From Pantoea sp. Ep11b (lineage in GTDB: Bacteria; Pseudomonadota; Gammaproteobacteria; Enterobacterales; Enterobacteriaceae), in the NCBI RefSeq assembly GCF_040783975.1, contig NZ_CP160631.1, positions 1,116,001 through 1,180,000 of the forward strand: 64,000 nt of DNA. Reading direction: 5' to 3'. The notes under the pieces are model-generated. The model worked only from the letters and a program-made list of their open reading frames with translations. It searched no databases and was not told the DNA's origin. The position numbers and the translations under genes were made by a program. Below are positions 9,231 through 19,683 of this stretch, one piece after another. The stretch's first letter is position 1; each line of letters begins with the position of its first letter.

Positions 9231-9254
9231 CGTCGCCGCGCCGACGCGGCGGCG
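9231..9254. other. GC-rich hairpin upstream of hpt
   Basis: CGTCGCCGCG and CGCGGCGGCG flank a 4-base loop, giving a stem with a single mismatch about 45 bp before the hpt start. No U tract follows on either strand. It may be a leader structure or part of the promoter region; its role is unknown. Confidence 0.4.
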
Positions 9255-9300
9255 TCTGTGGTAGACTTCGGGGCTTTCTGACGTAACCGGGCTGAACGCA

Positions 9301-9837
9301 ATGAAACACACTGTTGAAGTGATGATCCCTGAACAGGCAATCGCCACGCGCATCGCTGAACTGGGCAAAGAGATTAACGACCACTACCGCGACAGCGGCA
9401 GCGACATGGTGCTGGTGGGGCTGCTGCGCGGCTCCTTTATGTTCATGGCGGATCTCTGCCGCGCCATCGACGTGCCGCATGAGGTCGATTTTATGACTGC
9501 TTCCAGTTACGGCAGCGGCATGTCCAGCTCACGCGATGTGAAAATCCTGAAAGATCTGGATGAAGACATTCGTGGCAAAGATGTGCTTATCGTCGAAGAT
9601 ATCATCGACTCCGGCAACACCCTGAGCAAAGTGCGTGAGATCCTGAAGCTGCGTCAGCCAAAGTCACTGGCGATCTGTACCCTGCTGGATAAGCCAGAGC
9701 GCCGTGAAGTTGAGGTCAATGTCGAGTATGTCGGCTTTGCCATTCCCGACGAGTTCGTGGTCGGCTTCGGTATCGACTATGCACAGCACTATCGCCACCT
9801 GCCTTACATCGGCAAAGTGGTCCCGCTGGAATCCTGA
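9301..9837 (+). CDS. hpt: Hypoxanthine phosphoribosyltransferase
   Basis: Purine salvage enzyme that converts hypoxanthine (and guanine less well) to the nucleotide using PRPP. The 178 residues contain the PRPP loop [14 protein letters not shown] (95-108), the [12 protein letters not shown] pyrophosphate region near residue 41 and the [11 protein letters not shown] base-site region. It is a single gene with its own upstream region and is convergent with can. Confidence 0.96.
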   Translation: MKHTVEVMIPEQAIATRIAELGKEINDHYRDSGSDMVLVGLLRGSFMFMADLCRAIDVPHEVDFMTASSYGSGMSSSRDVKILKDLDEDIRGKDVLIVEDIIDSGNTLSKVREILKLRQPKSLAICTLLDKPERREVEVNVEYVGFAIPDEFVVGFGIDYAQHYRHLPYIGKVVPLES

Positions 9838-9919
9838 CAGGGCCTTAACCGCACATTCTTCCAAGGCCTGCAGCCGTTGCCTGGTGTAGGCTATGTCGCG
9901 CTTTTATGCCGCGATCGAC

Positions 9920-10576
9920 TCAGGCGTCGCTGTTCATCTGCAGGTTAGCCATGCCGTGACGGTAACGCTGTTCGAGGATCTCCCGGCTGTTGGCCGTGAC
10001 ATCAAGGTTACGCAGACAGCCATCCTGAATACCGTATACCCAGCCGTGCAGGGAGACAGACTGTCCGCGTTTCCAGGCCGACTGGAGCACGGTTGAGTGC
10101 CCCAGGTTGTAGACTTGTTCAATAACGTTGATTTCGCACAGTTTGTCCAGGCGCTTATCCGGCGGGAGTTCCCCCAGCAACACGCTATGCTTGTACCAGA
10201 GGTCGCGGATGTGCAGCAGCCAGTTGTCGATTAACCCCAGCTCCGGGTTATCCATCGCCGCCTGCACGCCACCGCAGCCGTAGTGGCCGCACACAATAAC
10301 GTGTTCCACTTCCAGCACTTCGATGGCGTATTGCACCACCGAGAGACAGTTCAGATCGGTGTGGATCACCAGGTTGGCCACGTTGCGGTGAACAAAAAGT
10401 TCGCCCGGCTCCAGTCCGGTCAGACGTTCGGCGGGAACGCGGCTGTCTGAGCAGCCAATCCACAGGAAGCGCGGTTTTTGTGCCTGGGCGAGCCGCTCAA
10501 AAAAGCCGGGATCTTCTTCAATCAGTAATTTTGACCATTCACGGTTGTTACTGATCAGGGTGTTGATATCTGTCAT
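9920..10576 (-). CDS. can: Beta-carbonic anhydrase
   Basis: Interconverts CO2 and bicarbonate, supplying bicarbonate for carboxylations during growth in air. The 218 residues begin [11 protein letters not shown]; zinc-site residues C42 and D44 (GCSDSRVP), H98 and C101 (CGHYGCGG) match the E. coli enzyme exactly in position. The frame stays open far upstream into yadG, but homology and the ATG at 10576 fix the start. Divergent from yadG. Confidence 0.96.
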   Translation of the reverse strand: MTDINTLISNNREWSKLLIEEDPGFFERLAQAQKPRFLWIGCSDSRVPAERLTGLEPGELFVHRNVANLVIHTDLNCLSVVQYAIEVLEVEHVIVCGHYGCGGVQAAMDNPELGLIDNWLLHIRDLWYKHSVLLGELPPDKRLDKLCEINVIEQVYNLGHSTVLQSAWKRGQSVSLHGWVYGIQDGCLRNLDVTANSREILEQRYRHGMANLQMNSDA

Positions 10577-10684
10577 GGCGTTGAGCGACCGGTTACTGCG
10601 CAGAGTGCGCGCGCGTACTATAGGCCAGGGCCTGATAAATTTAAACGGCATTGTAATGCCATCAAAACAGGGTATGGATGCAGA

Positions 10685-11614
10685 ATGACATATGCACTGG
10701 AACTTTCCGGGCTGACCAAGACCTATGCCGGCGGCGTACAGGCGCTGAAGGGCATCGATCTTAACGTCGAAGCCGGTGATTTTTATGCGCTGCTGGGGCC
10801 AAACGGTGCCGGTAAATCGACCACCATCGGGATTATCAGTTCGCTGGTGAACAAATCCGGCGGCAGCGTGCGGGTGTTTGGCTACGATCTGGAAAAAGAT
10901 GTGGTCAACGCCAAACGCCAGCTTGGCCTGGTGCCCCAGGAGTTTAACTTCAACCCGTTTGAGACGGTGATGCAGATCGTCGTCAATCAGGCGGGCTACT
11001 ACGGCGTCGAGCGTCGTGAGGCCAACCAGCGGGCGGAAAAATACCTGAAGCAGCTCGATCTGTGGGGCAAACGCGGTGAACGTGCGCGGATGCTCTCCGG
11101 CGGGATGAAACGCCGCCTGATGATCGCCCGTGCGCTGATGCATGAGCCGAAGGTGCTGATTCTGGATGAGCCGACGGCCGGGGTCGATATCGAACTGCGG
11201 CGTTCCATGTGGGTCTTCCTGAAAGATCTCAACGCCAAAGGCACGACGATTATCCTCACCACCCACTATCTGGAAGAGGCGGAGATGCTCTGCCGCAATA
11301 TCGGCATCATCCAGAGCGGCGAGCTGGTGGAGAACACCTCCATGAAAGCGCTGCTCTCCAAGCTTAAATCAGAAACTTTTATCCTCGATCTGGCTCCGCG
11401 CAGTCCGCTGCCGACGCTGGAAGGATTCCAGTATCGTCTGACCGATACCTCCACGCTGGAAGTGGAAGTGCTGCGGGAGCAGGGGCTGAACAGCGTCTTC
11501 AGCCAGCTCAGCGCGCAGGGCGTGCAGGTATTGAGTATGCGCAACAAAGCTAACCGTCTGGAAGAGCTGTTTGTGGGTCTGACGACGCAGGGAAAAACAG
11601 GAGTTAAAGCATGA
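10685..11614 (+). CDS. yadG: ABC transporter ATP-binding protein YadG
   Basis: ATPase of an uncharacterised ABC-2 type exporter. In 309 residues: Walker [11 protein letters not shown]-loop VPQEFNFNP, signature LSGGMKRRL, Walker [13 protein letters not shown] and the switch-loop TTHYLEEAE. It is very close to E. coli YadG over its whole length. The stop overlaps the yadH ATG by 4 bp (ATGA), so the two are coupled. The substrate is unknown; relatives export drugs, lipids or polysaccharides. Confidence 0.94.
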   Translation: MTYALELSGLTKTYAGGVQALKGIDLNVEAGDFYALLGPNGAGKSTTIGIISSLVNKSGGSVRVFGYDLEKDVVNAKRQLGLVPQEFNFNPFETVMQIVVNQAGYYGVERREANQRAEKYLKQLDLWGKRGERARMLSGGMKRRLMIARALMHEPKVLILDEPTAGVDIELRRSMWVFLKDLNAKGTTIILTTHYLEEAEMLCRNIGIIQSGELVENTSMKALLSKLKSETFILDLAPRSPLPTLEGFQYRLTDTSTLEVEVLREQGLNSVFSQLSAQGVQVLSMRNKANRLEELFVGLTTQGKTGVKA

Positions 11615-12381
11615 CACATCTCTACTGGGTGGCGCTGAAAAGCATCTGGGCCAAAGAGGTTAACCGTTTTGCCCGCATCTGGATCCAGACGCTGGTGCCG
11701 CCGGTCATCACCATGACGCTCTATTTCATCATCTTTGGCAACCTGATCGGGTCGCGCATCGGTGAGATGCACGGCTTCAGCTATATGCAGTTCATCGTGC
11801 CGGGACTGATCATGATGGCGGTCATCACCAATGCCTATGCTAACGTGGCATCGTCGTTCTTCAGCGCCAAATTCCAGCGCAATATTGAAGAGCTGCTGGT
11901 CGCGCCGGTTCCCACTCACATCATCATCGCGGGCTATGTCGGTGGCGGCGTGGCGCGGGGTGTCTGCGTGGGGATTCTGGTCACGGCAATCTCGCTGTTC
12001 TTTGTGCCGTTCCATGTTCACTCCTGGGCGATGGTGGCGGTGACTCTGCTGCTGACCGCCATTCTGTTCTCTCTGGCAGGGCTGCTGAATGCCGTCTTTG
12101 CGCGCACCTTCGACGATATCAGCCTGATCCCGACCTTTGTGCTGACCCCGCTGACCTATCTGGGCGGTGTTTTCTACTCGCTGAGCCTGCTGCCCCCGAT
12201 CTGGCAGGCTATCTCGAAGCTCAACCCGATCGTTTATATGATTAGCGGGTTCCGTTACGGCTTTCTCGGCATTAATGATGTGCCGCTGGCCTTTACCCTC
12301 TCGGTACTGGTGGCCTTTATTGTGGTCTTTTACGGGCTGGTCTATGCACTGATTCAGCGCGGTCGCGGATTACGCACCTGA
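11611..12381 (+). CDS. yadH: ABC-2 type permease YadH
   Basis: Inner-membrane partner of YadG, 256 residues with about six hydrophobic segments. It contains the ABC-2 loop TYLGGVFYSLSLLPPIW and the following KLNPIVYMISGFRYGF motif. AGGAG lies 9 bp before the ATG inside the end of yadG. A strong terminator follows directly, so yadGH is a two-gene unit. Confidence 0.94.
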   Translation: MTHLYWVALKSIWAKEVNRFARIWIQTLVPPVITMTLYFIIFGNLIGSRIGEMHGFSYMQFIVPGLIMMAVITNAYANVASSFFSAKFQRNIEELLVAPVPTHIIIAGYVGGGVARGVCVGILVTAISLFFVPFHVHSWAMVAVTLLLTAILFSLAGLLNAVFARTFDDISLIPTFVLTPLTYLGGVFYSLSLLPPIWQAISKLNPIVYMISGFRYGFLGINDVPLAFTLSVLVAFIVVFYGLVYALIQRGRGLRT

Positions 12382-12395
12382 CGACAAAGAAAATG

Positions 12396-12433
12396 AAAAA
12401 GCCACGCAGCAATAAGCGCGTGGCTTTTTTTTT
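12396..12433 (+). terminator. Rho-independent terminator of yadGH
   Basis: Stem GCCACGC (12401-12407) / GCGTGGC (12418-12424), with A-rich bases before it and nine T residues after it. Confidence 0.92.
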
Positions 12434-12802
12434 GTCTGTTAAAGCAGCAATCGTTGCGGTTGCGACTGGTCTTAAAAAAGAGCTCCGCGCCAGGGCCATC
12501 TGTTTATTTTTTCCTCTGCAGTCGCGTGCTGCCTCGCTTTGCTGCCCGCTGGCAATGAAATAACCCTAAGTTTTATCTGATATTACAAAGGGGGATATCG
12601 CTATCTTAATGATTCTCAAATGATAAATATTTTTTAAGATTAGCCCTAATGTCAGGCTGTTGTTTATTTTTAGTTGAGTTATCAGAATACGACGCGAATA
12701 AGCTTATTCCTCCGCTCAGGGAAAAAGAGTGGGACCGGGGTGTTTTCAATAATAAAAATGGCTTGCGAATCACGGCCAGTTTTTAATCAAAGGCAGGATA
12801 AG
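12434..12802. other. AT-rich non-coding stretch before the acyltransferase
   Basis: About 370 bp without a supportable gene. The second half is clearly AT-rich compared with neighbours (for example 12585-12680). It probably holds the acyltransferase promoter, but no -35/-10 pair with good spacing stands out. A weak resemblance to a Fur box near 12605-12623 matches only about 10 of 19 positions. Confidence 0.5.
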
Positions 12803-13816
12803 ATGAATCGTATAACGTGGATCGATAATCTGCGGGGATTGAGTATTCTCGCAATCATTTTTTTGCACAGTACTATCGCCGTACATAATAACGCCGGACA
12901 TTTTACCGCCTTCAGCAGCCTCTTAAATGAGATGCTGGCGCCGGTCAGACTGGGACTGATGTTCTTTGTGTCAGGGTTATTTGTCGATGCGGGATTAAAA
13001 AAAGGTCTGGGTCCTTTTTTTAATAATAAAGTGCGCAGTATTCTCTATCCATTTGTGGTCTGGGTTGCGGTTTATGGCGGGTTAAAAATCCTGTTCAGCT
13101 CCATGGCAAATACCCCGCAATCGCCGATGAATATTATTCTCTCGCACCTCACCGGTGGCGGTGATATGACCTGGTTCCTGCATTCGCTGTTTATCTTCTT
13201 TATTGTGATTATCTTCGCGCGTCATCTGCCGTTTCTGCTGGTATTTGCCATCTGTATGGCACTGAGCTGGGCGCTGCCGGCGATTGATTCTGATGGTGTG
13301 TTTGCCAGCTTCGATAATACTCATATCAACAAATCGCTCTATCTGTTTGTTTTCTTCTATCTTGGTGATTATGTAGTGAGAAAGCAGGTCGATATTGCGG
13401 AAAAAGTTCAGCACGGCCCGACGCTGCTTATTTCGCTGGTCAGTTTTGTCGTGCTCTCCTGTCTGAATATCTTTGTACTGGATCGTCACGCCCAGGCGTT
13501 ACTCTCACCGCTGGCGCTGCTGTCGGTGCCGCTGTTTGTCTGGATTGCGCTGAAGCTGAAGTCGGAACTGGTCTACTACATTGGCGTGAATTCGATTGTC
13601 TTTTACCTGTCGCATTATCTGGCGATTCAGTTCTTCAGTAAGATTGTGAAATTTGAAAGCCCGTCAGCCTGGGTGAACGATGTGAAGTTTATTTCGGCGT
13701 TTCTGGTGGCGCTGGCGTTACCGTGGACGTTGTGTCTGATGAGAAAACGTGGCTGGTTTAATTTCCTCTTTACGATGAAGAAATCATCGAAGCCGATGAC
13801 AAGCAAGGCGGCTTAA
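12803..13816 (+). CDS. Acyltransferase-3 family membrane protein
   Basis: 337-residue integral membrane protein of the OafA/WecH type, which O-acylates sugars of surface glycans or periplasmic glucans. It opens with RITWIDNLRGLSILAIIFLH, where the Arg and the later His fit the family active site, and has about ten hydrophobic segments and a basic C-terminus. The ATG at 12803 has AGGA at proper spacing; the frame extends upstream without homology. The gene is AT-richer than yadH and panD and stands alone between two terminators in the slot where E. coli has yadI/yadE, which suggests acquisition. The acyl acceptor is unknown. Confidence 0.82.
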   Translation: MNRITWIDNLRGLSILAIIFLHSTIAVHNNAGHFTAFSSLLNEMLAPVRLGLMFFVSGLFVDAGLKKGLGPFFNNKVRSILYPFVVWVAVYGGLKILFSSMANTPQSPMNIILSHLTGGGDMTWFLHSLFIFFIVIIFARHLPFLLVFAICMALSWALPAIDSDGVFASFDNTHINKSLYLFVFFYLGDYVVRKQVDIAEKVQHGPTLLISLVSFVVLSCLNIFVLDRHAQALLSPLALLSVPLFVWIALKLKSELVYYIGVNSIVFYLSHYLAIQFFSKIVKFESPSAWVNDVKFISAFLVALALPWTLCLMRKRGWFNFLFTMKKSSKPMTSKAA

Positions 13817-13830
13817 TCCGTCGCCATGAA

Positions 13831-13864
13831 AAAGGCCGGCCGTTTAACGGGCCGGCCTTTTTTT
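13831..13864. terminator. Bidirectional terminator between acyltransferase and panD
   Basis: AAA-GGCCGGCC (13834-13841) pairs with GGCCGGCC-TTT (13850-13857), followed by a T run to 13864. The A run on the other side gives a short U tract for panD transcripts as well. Confidence 0.9.
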
Positions 13865-13865
13865 A

Positions 13866-14246
13866 TCAGGCGATCTGCACTGGCACTGCTTTTGCCAGAC
13901 GCTTCATCTGATTATCACCTTCGAAGTAGGCGACTTTGGGCTGCCACTGACGCGCTTCGGCATCGTCGACCTGCACGTAAGAGCAGATAATTAAAATATC
14001 GCCTTCACAGGCGCAGCGGGCGGCGGCGCCGTTGACCGAGATAATTTTAGAGCCGCGTTCAGCCGCGATAGCGTAGGTAGAAAAACGCTGACCGTTGGTG
14101 ACGTTATAAATATCAATCGCTTCATATTGCAGAATGCCGGAAGCGTCCAGGAAATCCTGATCGATAGCGCAGGAACCTTCATAGTTGAGGTCCGCCTGTG
14201 TCACCTTGACGCGATGCAATTTGCCTTGCAGAACTGTGCGAATCAT
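13866..14246 (-). CDS. panD: Aspartate 1-decarboxylase proenzyme
   Basis: Forms beta-alanine from aspartate for pantothenate synthesis. The 126-residue pyruvoyl proenzyme cleaves itself between G24 and S25 (NYEGSCAID), leaving the pyruvoyl group on the alpha chain. Y58-region residues and the RFSTYAI and SVNGAAARC segments match the family. It lies 47 bp downstream of panC, in the same order as in E. coli but without intervening genes. Confidence 0.96.
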   Translation of the reverse strand: MIRTVLQGKLHRVKVTQADLNYEGSCAIDQDFLDASGILQYEAIDIYNVTNGQRFSTYAIAAERGSKIISVNGAAARCACEGDILIICSYVQVDDAEARQWQPKVAYFEGDNQMKRLAKAVPVQIA

Positions 14247-14293
14247 AGCCAGAAACCTTGTCAGAGAAAGAAAATAACCTGTCGCGGGGGGAA

Positions 14294-15148
14294 TTACTGC
14301 GTCAGGTCAACGATTTGATTATCGATCAGGCGAGCGTTGCCCAGCCAGGCGGCCATCAGCACCACCGCGCGCTGGCTGTCCACCGTCAGGGGTTGCAGCG
14401 TGTCCGCATCGCAGATCGCCAGGCCATCCGGACGCAAGCCCTGCGCCAGCAGCGCGTCACTGGCCGCCTCAACGATCTCTTCAATGTGACGCTCGCCGTT
14501 CTCCAGCCGCGTCGCCATCTGTTTCATCACCTGGCTCAGCACCGGCGCCAGCCTGCGCTCTTCGGCCGTCAGGTAGCCGTTGCGTGAACTCAGCGCCAGG
14601 CCATCCTTCGCCCGCACGGTTGGCACGCCAACAATCTCAATGTCGAAGCCCATATCGGCCACCATCTTACGAATGATAGCCAGCTGCTGAAAATCCTTTT
14701 CGCCGAAACAGGCAATATCGGGCTGGACCAGATTAAAGAGTTTGCTGACGATGGTGGCGACGCCGCGGAAATGGCCGGGACGGCTGGCCCCTTCCAGCAG
14801 GGAAGAGAGCACCGGCACCTCAACGAAGGTCTGATTCTGTGCGCCCTGCGGATAGACTTCGGCAGGCGAGGGGGCAAAGACCACGTCTACCTGATGACGG
14901 TTCAGCTTTTCGCAATCCTCCTGCAGCGTGCGCGGGTAGCGCGCCAGATCGTCGGCACGATCGAACTGCATCGGGTTCACAAAGATCGAGACGATGACGA
15001 TGTCGCCACGCGCGCGCGCTTCATCCACCAGCGTCAGATGCCCTTCATGCAGATTACCCATAGTGGGCACCAGCGCAATGCGTTTACCCTGCTGACGCCA
15101 GCGACGGACTTCCTGGCGCAGCATCAGCAGCGTTTCAATGATCAACAC
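14294..15148 (-). CDS. panC: Pantothenate synthetase
   Basis: ATP-dependent condensation of pantoate and beta-alanine. 284 residues with the HIGH-type motif [12 protein letters not shown], the pantoate-binding [25 protein letters not shown] and the KMSKS-like LSSRNGYL. Start is GTG (15148) preceded by GGGAG; the homologous protein begins MLIIETL. It is 15 bp from panB, so panB-panC are an operon. Confidence 0.96.
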   Translation of the reverse strand: MLIIETLLMLRQEVRRWRQQGKRIALVPTMGNLHEGHLTLVDEARARGDIVIVSIFVNPMQFDRADDLARYPRTLQEDCEKLNRHQVDVVFAPSPAEVYPQGAQNQTFVEVPVLSSLLEGASRPGHFRGVATIVSKLFNLVQPDIACFGEKDFQQLAIIRKMVADMGFDIEIVGVPTVRAKDGLALSSRNGYLTAEERRLAPVLSQVMKQMATRLENGERHIEEIVEAASDALLAQGLRPDGLAICDADTLQPLTVDSQRAVVLMAAWLGNARLIDNQIVDLTQ

Positions 15149-15163
15149 GATGACTCTCCCGGA

Positions 15164-15958
15164 TTACTGGAAACTGTGCTCTGCCGCCGGATAGGTTCCG
15201 GCCTCGACATCGGCGATATAGCGGCGAATGGCGGCGCGCACGTCGCCGGTCTCCGCCAGGAAATTTTTAGCAAACTTAGGGATATGGCCGCCGGTCACGC
15301 CCAGCGCGTCATGCATCACCAGAATCTGCCCGTCAGTGACGTTACCGGCGCCGATGCCGATCACCGGAATGGTGAGCGCGTCGGTAATGCGCTGCGCCAC
15401 GGAGACCGGAACGCACTCCAGCACCATCAGCTGCGCGCCTGCGGCTTCCAGCGCCAGTGCATCCGCCAGCAGCTGCTCGGCGCCCGCGTCGTCGCGGCCC
15501 TGCACTTTATAGCCGCCAAAGATATTCACAGACTGAGGGGTCAGGCCGAGATGGCCGCACACCGGCACCGCCCGCTCGGTCAGCATCTGCACGCTTTCCG
15601 CCAGCCAGCTGCCGCCTTCCAGCTTCACCATGTTGGCCCCGGCCCGCATCAGCTGTGCGGCGCTGTTGAAGGTCTGCTCTGGCGTGGCGTAACTCATGAA
15701 CGGCAGATCGGCGAGCAGCAGGGCCTGCGGCGCGCCACGGCGAACCGCTGCGGTATGGTAAGCGATGTCGCTGACCGTCACCGGCAGGGTGGAATCATGC
15801 CCCTGTACCGTCATCCCTAACGAATCACCGACCAGCAGAACCTGAATGCCTTCCTCGGCAAACAGACGGGCAAAACTGAAATCGTAGGCGGTCAGCGTGG
15901 CAAACTTTTTACCGCTGGCCTTGGCCTGACGCAGATGGGAAATCGTGGTGGGCTTCAT
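15164..15958 (-). CDS. panB: 3-methyl-2-oxobutanoate hydroxymethyltransferase
   Basis: First committed enzyme of pantothenate synthesis; adds a one-carbon unit from methylene-tetrahydrofolate to ketoisovalerate. 264-residue TIM barrel with [22 protein letters not shown] (metal-site Asp), [16 protein letters not shown] and IGIGAG. It heads the minus-strand pan unit and ends 15 bp before panC. Confidence 0.96.
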   Translation of the reverse strand: MKPTTISHLRQAKASGKKFATLTAYDFSFARLFAEEGIQVLLVGDSLGMTVQGHDSTLPVTVSDIAYHTAAVRRGAPQALLLADLPFMSYATPEQTFNSAAQLMRAGANMVKLEGGSWLAESVQMLTERAVPVCGHLGLTPQSVNIFGGYKVQGRDDAGAEQLLADALALEAAGAQLMVLECVPVSVAQRITDALTIPVIGIGAGNVTDGQILVMHDALGVTGGHIPKFAKNFLAETGDVRAAIRRYIADVEAGTYPAAEHSFQ

Positions 15959-16041
15959 GGCGCTCTCAACTCAGGAATTCTGATGCGCGCAGTTTACTGG
16001 ATAGCGTGAAAGAGCGGAATCACAGATGTGCGTTTGTCGCG

Positions 16042-16527
16042 TCAGCCGTGCCAAAGCACGATGCTGCGGGTATCAAGAGCGGTCAGAAAGGGGCGAAGCG
16101 GGCGGCCATCCGGCAGAGAGGCATCCGGTGCAATCGCCAGCAGCGGCACCAGCATAAAGGCGCGGTTCAGCAGGTCATAGTGCGGCACAGTCAGCCGCGG
16201 CGTGTTGATGTGCGCCTCGCCGAACAGCATCAGATCGATATCCAGCGTGCGCGGTCCCCAGCGTTCCGCTTTGCGTACCCGGCCATGCTTATGTTCGATG
16301 CGCTGGGTATGGTCCAGCAGCGCCTCTGCACTGAGATCGGTCTCCAGCGCCACGGCGGCGTTGAGAAAGTCGGGCTGATCGGGCGGGCCATAGGGCGGTG
16401 TGCGATAAAACGGAGAGGTCGCGATGCGCTGCGTCTGCGGCAGCGCATCGAGTGCGGTCAGCGCTGCATCAACCTGATGCAGCGGATCGGCGAGATTGCT
16501 GCCTAACGCGAGGTAAACCCGGGTCAT
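16042..16527 (-). CDS. folK: HPPK, folate pyrophosphokinase
   Basis: Transfers pyrophosphate from ATP to 6-hydroxymethyl-dihydropterin in folate synthesis. 161 residues; YLALGSNL at the N-terminus, [10 protein letters not shown], and the signature [15 protein letters not shown] whose two Asp residues bind Mg2+, then [17 protein letters not shown]. The ATG overlaps the pcnB stop as ATGA, so translation is coupled to pcnB. Confidence 0.96.
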   Translation of the reverse strand: MTRVYLALGSNLADPLHQVDAALTALDALPQTQRIATSPFYRTPPYGPPDQPDFLNAAVALETDLSAEALLDHTQRIEHKHGRVRKAERWGPRTLDIDLMLFGEAHINTPRLTVPHYDLLNRAFMLVPLLAIAPDASLPDGRPLRPFLTALDTRSIVLWHG

Positions 16528-17942
16528 GAGACGTTGTGGTTGTCGCGACGGGGGGCGGAAGAGCGGCGGCGCGGACGGCGCGAGCGGTTGCGTGGCACCG
16601 GATCGTCGCCCAGGTTATTTAGCATGTTCTTCTGCTGTGGCGGAGCCGCCACCTGGAACTCGCCCCACCACTGGCTCAGACGCAGCAGTTCCGGGTTATT
16701 CTCCACCTCTGCACGCAGCGCCAGCAGATCGTAAGCCGCGCGGAACTTCGGATGCTCCATCAGTTTCCAGGCACGTTTACCGTGACGACGCGACATGCGC
16801 AGCTGCAACAGCCAGATATCGCGGATCAGCGAGGTGATACGTTTCGGAATCGCCAGCGCGCGGCACGCTTCATCCAGCGTGTCGTTCATCGCCATCGCAA
16901 AGGCTTCGAAGTAGGTCAGGCCGCTCTCCTGCGCAATGCGTTCTGCCGCTTCGAGCTGCGGATACCAGAACATGGCAGCAAACAGGAACGCCGGGTTAAC
17001 GCGCATCTCATTGTGAATGCGGTTATCGGTGTTTTTCAGCACCTGCGCCACCATCCGCTCCATATGGCTGTCGCTGTTTTCCGTGAAGTTGCGCGCCAGC
17101 GTCGGGAACAGCGGCTGGAACAGCTGATATTCACAGAGTTTGAGATAGGTGCTGTAGCCGTAACCCGCCTGCAGCAGTTTCAGGGACTCTTCAAACAGGC
17201 GTGCGGGCGGAATGTCACGCAGCAGCGAGGCCAGACGCGGAATCGGCTCAGCGGTTTCCGGCGCGATGCGCATATTGAGTTTGGCGGCAAAGCGCGCAAC
17301 GCGCAGCATACGGACCGGATCTTCGCGATAGCGGGTTTCCGGATCGCCAATCAGACGGATAATGCCTGCTTCCAGATCGCTGATGCCGCCCACATAGTCG
17401 CGGACGGTGAAATCGGCCACACTGTAGTAGAGGCTGTTGATCGTCAGATCGCGGCGCTGGGCGTCATCTTCGATAGAGCCGAAAATGTTATCGCGCAGCA
17501 GCATACCGCTCTGGGCGCGCTGCGAACTGTTGCGATCCTCATCGGGCTCTTCCGCCTGATGGTGACCACGGAAGGTAGCGACTTCGATCACCTCCGGGCC
17601 GAACATGACGTGCGCCAGACGGAAACGGCGGCCTACCAGGCGACAGTTGCGGAACAGCTTGCGCATCTGCTCAGGCGTGGCATTGGTCGTGACGTCGAAA
17701 TCCTTGGGTTTTTGCCCCAGTAGCAAATCGCGCACGCCACCGCCTACCAGATAGGCTTCATAACCGGCTTTATTCAGGCGATAGAGCACTTTGAGGGCAT
17801 TTTCGCTGATGTCTTTACGTGAGATGGTATGGCTTTCACGAGGAATGATGGTCATAAGACGCTCTGGTTCAACCTCTGCTGGGGCTTCCTCTTCATCTCG
17901 CTTCAGGACTTTCCGGCAAAAATTAGCTACTCGGGTAAAAAT
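16524..17942 (-). CDS. pcnB: Poly(A) polymerase I, AUU start
   Basis: Adds poly(A) tails to RNA 3' ends, promoting decay and controlling RNA I-type plasmid copy number. 472 residues of the class II nucleotidyltransferase family: [20 protein letters not shown] holds the catalytic GG and D-x-D residues, followed by [11 protein letters not shown] and the RNA-binding region. The tail is Arg-rich ([11 protein letters not shown]). No ATG, GTG or TTG lies at the conserved start; an ATT codon at 17942 aligns with the AUU that initiates E. coli pcnB ([13 protein letters not shown] with I read as fMet). GAGGTG lies 6-7 bp upstream. The in-frame TTG at 17963 would add seven unconserved residues. Confidence 0.93.
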   Translation of the reverse strand: MFTRVANFCRKVLKRDEEEAPAEVEPERLMTIIPRESHTISRKDISENALKVLYRLNKAGYEAYLVGGGVRDLLLGQKPKDFDVTTNATPEQMRKLFRNCRLVGRRFRLAHVMFGPEVIEVATFRGHHQAEEPDEDRNSSQRAQSGMLLRDNIFGSIEDDAQRRDLTINSLYYSVADFTVRDYVGGISDLEAGIIRLIGDPETRYREDPVRMLRVARFAAKLNMRIAPETAEPIPRLASLLRDIPPARLFEESLKLLQAGYGYSTYLKLCEYQLFQPLFPTLARNFTENSDSHMERMVAQVLKNTDNRIHNEMRVNPAFLFAAMFWYPQLEAAERIAQESGLTYFEAFAMAMNDTLDEACRALAIPKRITSLIRDIWLLQLRMSRRHGKRAWKLMEHPKFRAAYDLLALRAEVENNPELLRLSQWWGEFQVAAPPQQKNMLNNLGDDPVPRNRSRRPRRRSSAPRRDNHNVS

Positions 17943-17980
17943 GGGACACCTCGACAGTGGCAATAAGGGTGTAGGTAAAA

Positions 17981-18907
17981 TCAGCGGCTAATCATAGCCT
18001 GTTGAGAACCGTTTGAGAATGCTGTTGTCTGTGCATCCGGTTTCAGGGCGTTCTCCTGCGGCATCAAAGCGATATTCCACTGTGCCACCGCATCAGACAG
18101 CAGTTTCTCCTGCGTTAAGTCCTGCCAGCCGCTGGAAACCGGCTGCCCGAGGAAGCGTAACGCTGCAACCAGCAGCGGTCGGGCATCGCCCTCCGGCAGG
18201 GCGGGAGCGTGATTCTGCTTCGATAACTTATTGCCATCGTGATTCAGCGCCAGTGGCAGATGCATCCAGTCGGGCACCGGCCAGCCAAATTGCTGATAGA
18301 GCGCAATCTGGCGTACCGTCGGCTCAATCAAATCTGCGCCGCGCACCACCTCAGTGATGCCCTGAAAGTGATCGTCGACGACAACCGCCAGGTTATAGGC
18401 AAACAGGCCATCCCGGCGGTGAATGATAAAATCTTCCTGCGCCAGCGCGGGCTCCGCCTCTATCCGACCGCGCAGGCGATCCTCAAAGGCCAGAACCGGC
18501 GTATGCTGGCGTAAACGCAGTGCGGCATTCTCCGGTCCGCGCTGCCGATCGCGACAGTAGCCATCATAGAAGCCACCCATCTGCTGGATGCGGCGTCGGG
18601 TACAGGTGCAGTAATAGCTCTGACGATGCGTCCGGAGCCAGTCCAGCGCCTCACGATAGGCCTCATGACGCTGAGACTGCCAGAGCACCTCACCATCCCA
18701 CGTTAAGCCATAGTGTTCCAGCTGTTGCAGAATGCGGCTGGCGGCACCCGGTACCTCGCGGGGGGGATCGATATCTTCAATCCTTACCCGCCAGAGGCCA
18801 TTCTGCGCGCGCGCACTCAGGTAACTGCCCAGCGCAGCAATCAGCGAGCCAAAGTGAAGTTCACCAGACGGAGAGGGGGCGAAACGGCCGATACAGGAGG
18901 ATGACAT
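17981..18907 (-). CDS. gluQ: Glutamyl-Q tRNA(Asp) synthetase
   Basis: Truncated glutamyl-tRNA synthetase paralogue (formerly yadB) that attaches Glu to the queuosine base of tRNA(Asp). 308 residues: [15 protein letters not shown] is the HIGH region, YCTCTR plus GYCRD carry the zinc cysteines, and [11 protein letters not shown] is the KMSKS-like loop. No anticodon-binding domain, as expected. The start at 18907 gives [11 protein letters not shown]; the frame is open upstream but unconserved. It lies between dksA and pcnB as in E. coli. Confidence 0.95.
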   Translation of the reverse strand: MSSSCIGRFAPSPSGELHFGSLIAALGSYLSARAQNGLWRVRIEDIDPPREVPGAASRILQQLEHYGLTWDGEVLWQSQRHEAYREALDWLRTHRQSYYCTCTRRRIQQMGGFYDGYCRDRQRGPENAALRLRQHTPVLAFEDRLRGRIEAEPALAQEDFIIHRRDGLFAYNLAVVVDDHFQGITEVVRGADLIEPTVRQIALYQQFGWPVPDWMHLPLALNHDGNKLSKQNHAPALPEGDARPLLVAALRFLGQPVSSGWQDLTQEKLLSDAVAQWNIALMPQENALKPDAQTTAFSNGSQQAMISR

Positions 18908-18922
18908 AGGGGTCAGAAGTGA

Positions 18923-18961
18923 CCACGCAGGGAACGAAACAGCAGGTGCTCCACTGCGTGG
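18923..18961. other. Inverted repeat in the dksA-gluQ gap
   Basis: CCACGCAG (18923-18930) and CTGCGTGG (18954-18961) are perfect 8-bp arms around a 23-nt loop in the 73-bp gap. No U tract, so it is probably an mRNA structure between dksA and gluQ rather than a terminator. Confidence 0.4.
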
Positions 18962-18980
18962 TAACAGGCTGGACGCGGCA

Positions 18981-19436
18981 TCAGCCGGCCATTTGTTTCT
19001 CACGAATTTCTGCTAACGTCTTGCAGTCGATGCAGAGATCGGCTGTCGGACGTGCTTCGAGACGGCGGATGCCAATCTCAACGCCACAGGAATCGCAGTA
19101 ACCGAAGTCGTCATCTTCGACTTTCTTCAGCGTCTTCTCGATCTTTTTAATCAGTTTACGTTCGCGATCGCGGTTGCGCAGTTCCAGGCTGAACTCCTCT
19201 TCCTGTGCGGCACGGTCAACCGGGTCCGGGAAGTTGGCAGCTTCATCCTGCATGTGCGATACGGTACGATCGACTTCGTCCCGCAATTGATTACGCCAGG
19301 CTTCCAGAATCTTACGAAAATGAGTCAGCTGTGCGTCGTTCATATACTCTTCGCCAGCCTTCACCTGATAAGGTTCGACTCCGGCGATAGCGAGAATACT
19401 CAGGGACGATGTTTTACGGTTTTGACCTTCTTGCAT
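18981..19436 (-). CDS. dksA: RNA polymerase-binding factor DksA
   Basis: Secondary-channel factor that potentiates ppGpp control of transcription. 151 residues, same as E. coli. The coiled-coil tip has DPVDRA (D71 and D74). The zinc finger CDSCG...CIDC uses C114, C117, C135 and C138. The ATG at 19436 follows AGGAG. First gene of dksA-gluQ-pcnB-folK. Confidence 0.97.
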   Translation of the reverse strand: MQEGQNRKTSSLSILAIAGVEPYQVKAGEEYMNDAQLTHFRKILEAWRNQLRDEVDRTVSHMQDEAANFPDPVDRAAQEEEFSLELRNRDRERKLIKKIEKTLKKVEDDDFGYCDSCGVEIGIRRLEARPTADLCIDCKTLAEIREKQMAG

Positions 19437-19683
19437 GTTGCTTCTCCTGGATAACACGCACTATACCCTTTCACTGACGTCTCGCAGGGGCGGGACTGCC
19501 AGCCTGCATTTGACCTCTGCGGGGTACATCGATCCCCCATTGGGGAAAAAAACAGGCCGCTATAAATAACAGAAGCAGTCAGGGTTGGCAATTCTTCATG
19601 AACACACCTTGACAAGCCTGTGAGGAACAGCGTATTCGGCGTTTAGCACAGAACATTCTTAGCACATAAAATTGCAAAAGATA

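Noticed and set aside
10577..11266. Upstream extension of the can reading frame across yadG
   Set aside because: Only the part from 10576 matches carbonic anhydrase; the extension is antisense to yadG.
12605..12623. Fur-box-like AT-rich stretch before the acyltransferase
   Set aside because: Only about 10 of 19 consensus positions match, which is expected in AT-rich DNA.
17943..17963. TTG start for pcnB adding seven residues
   Set aside because: The residues are unconserved and the ribosome site GAGGTG is correctly spaced for the ATT at 17942 instead.
19530..19555. Hairpin CCCC/GGGG with an A run near dksA considered as a terminator
   Set aside because: The A run lies on the wrong side for a minus-strand terminator, and the plus strand has no T tract.
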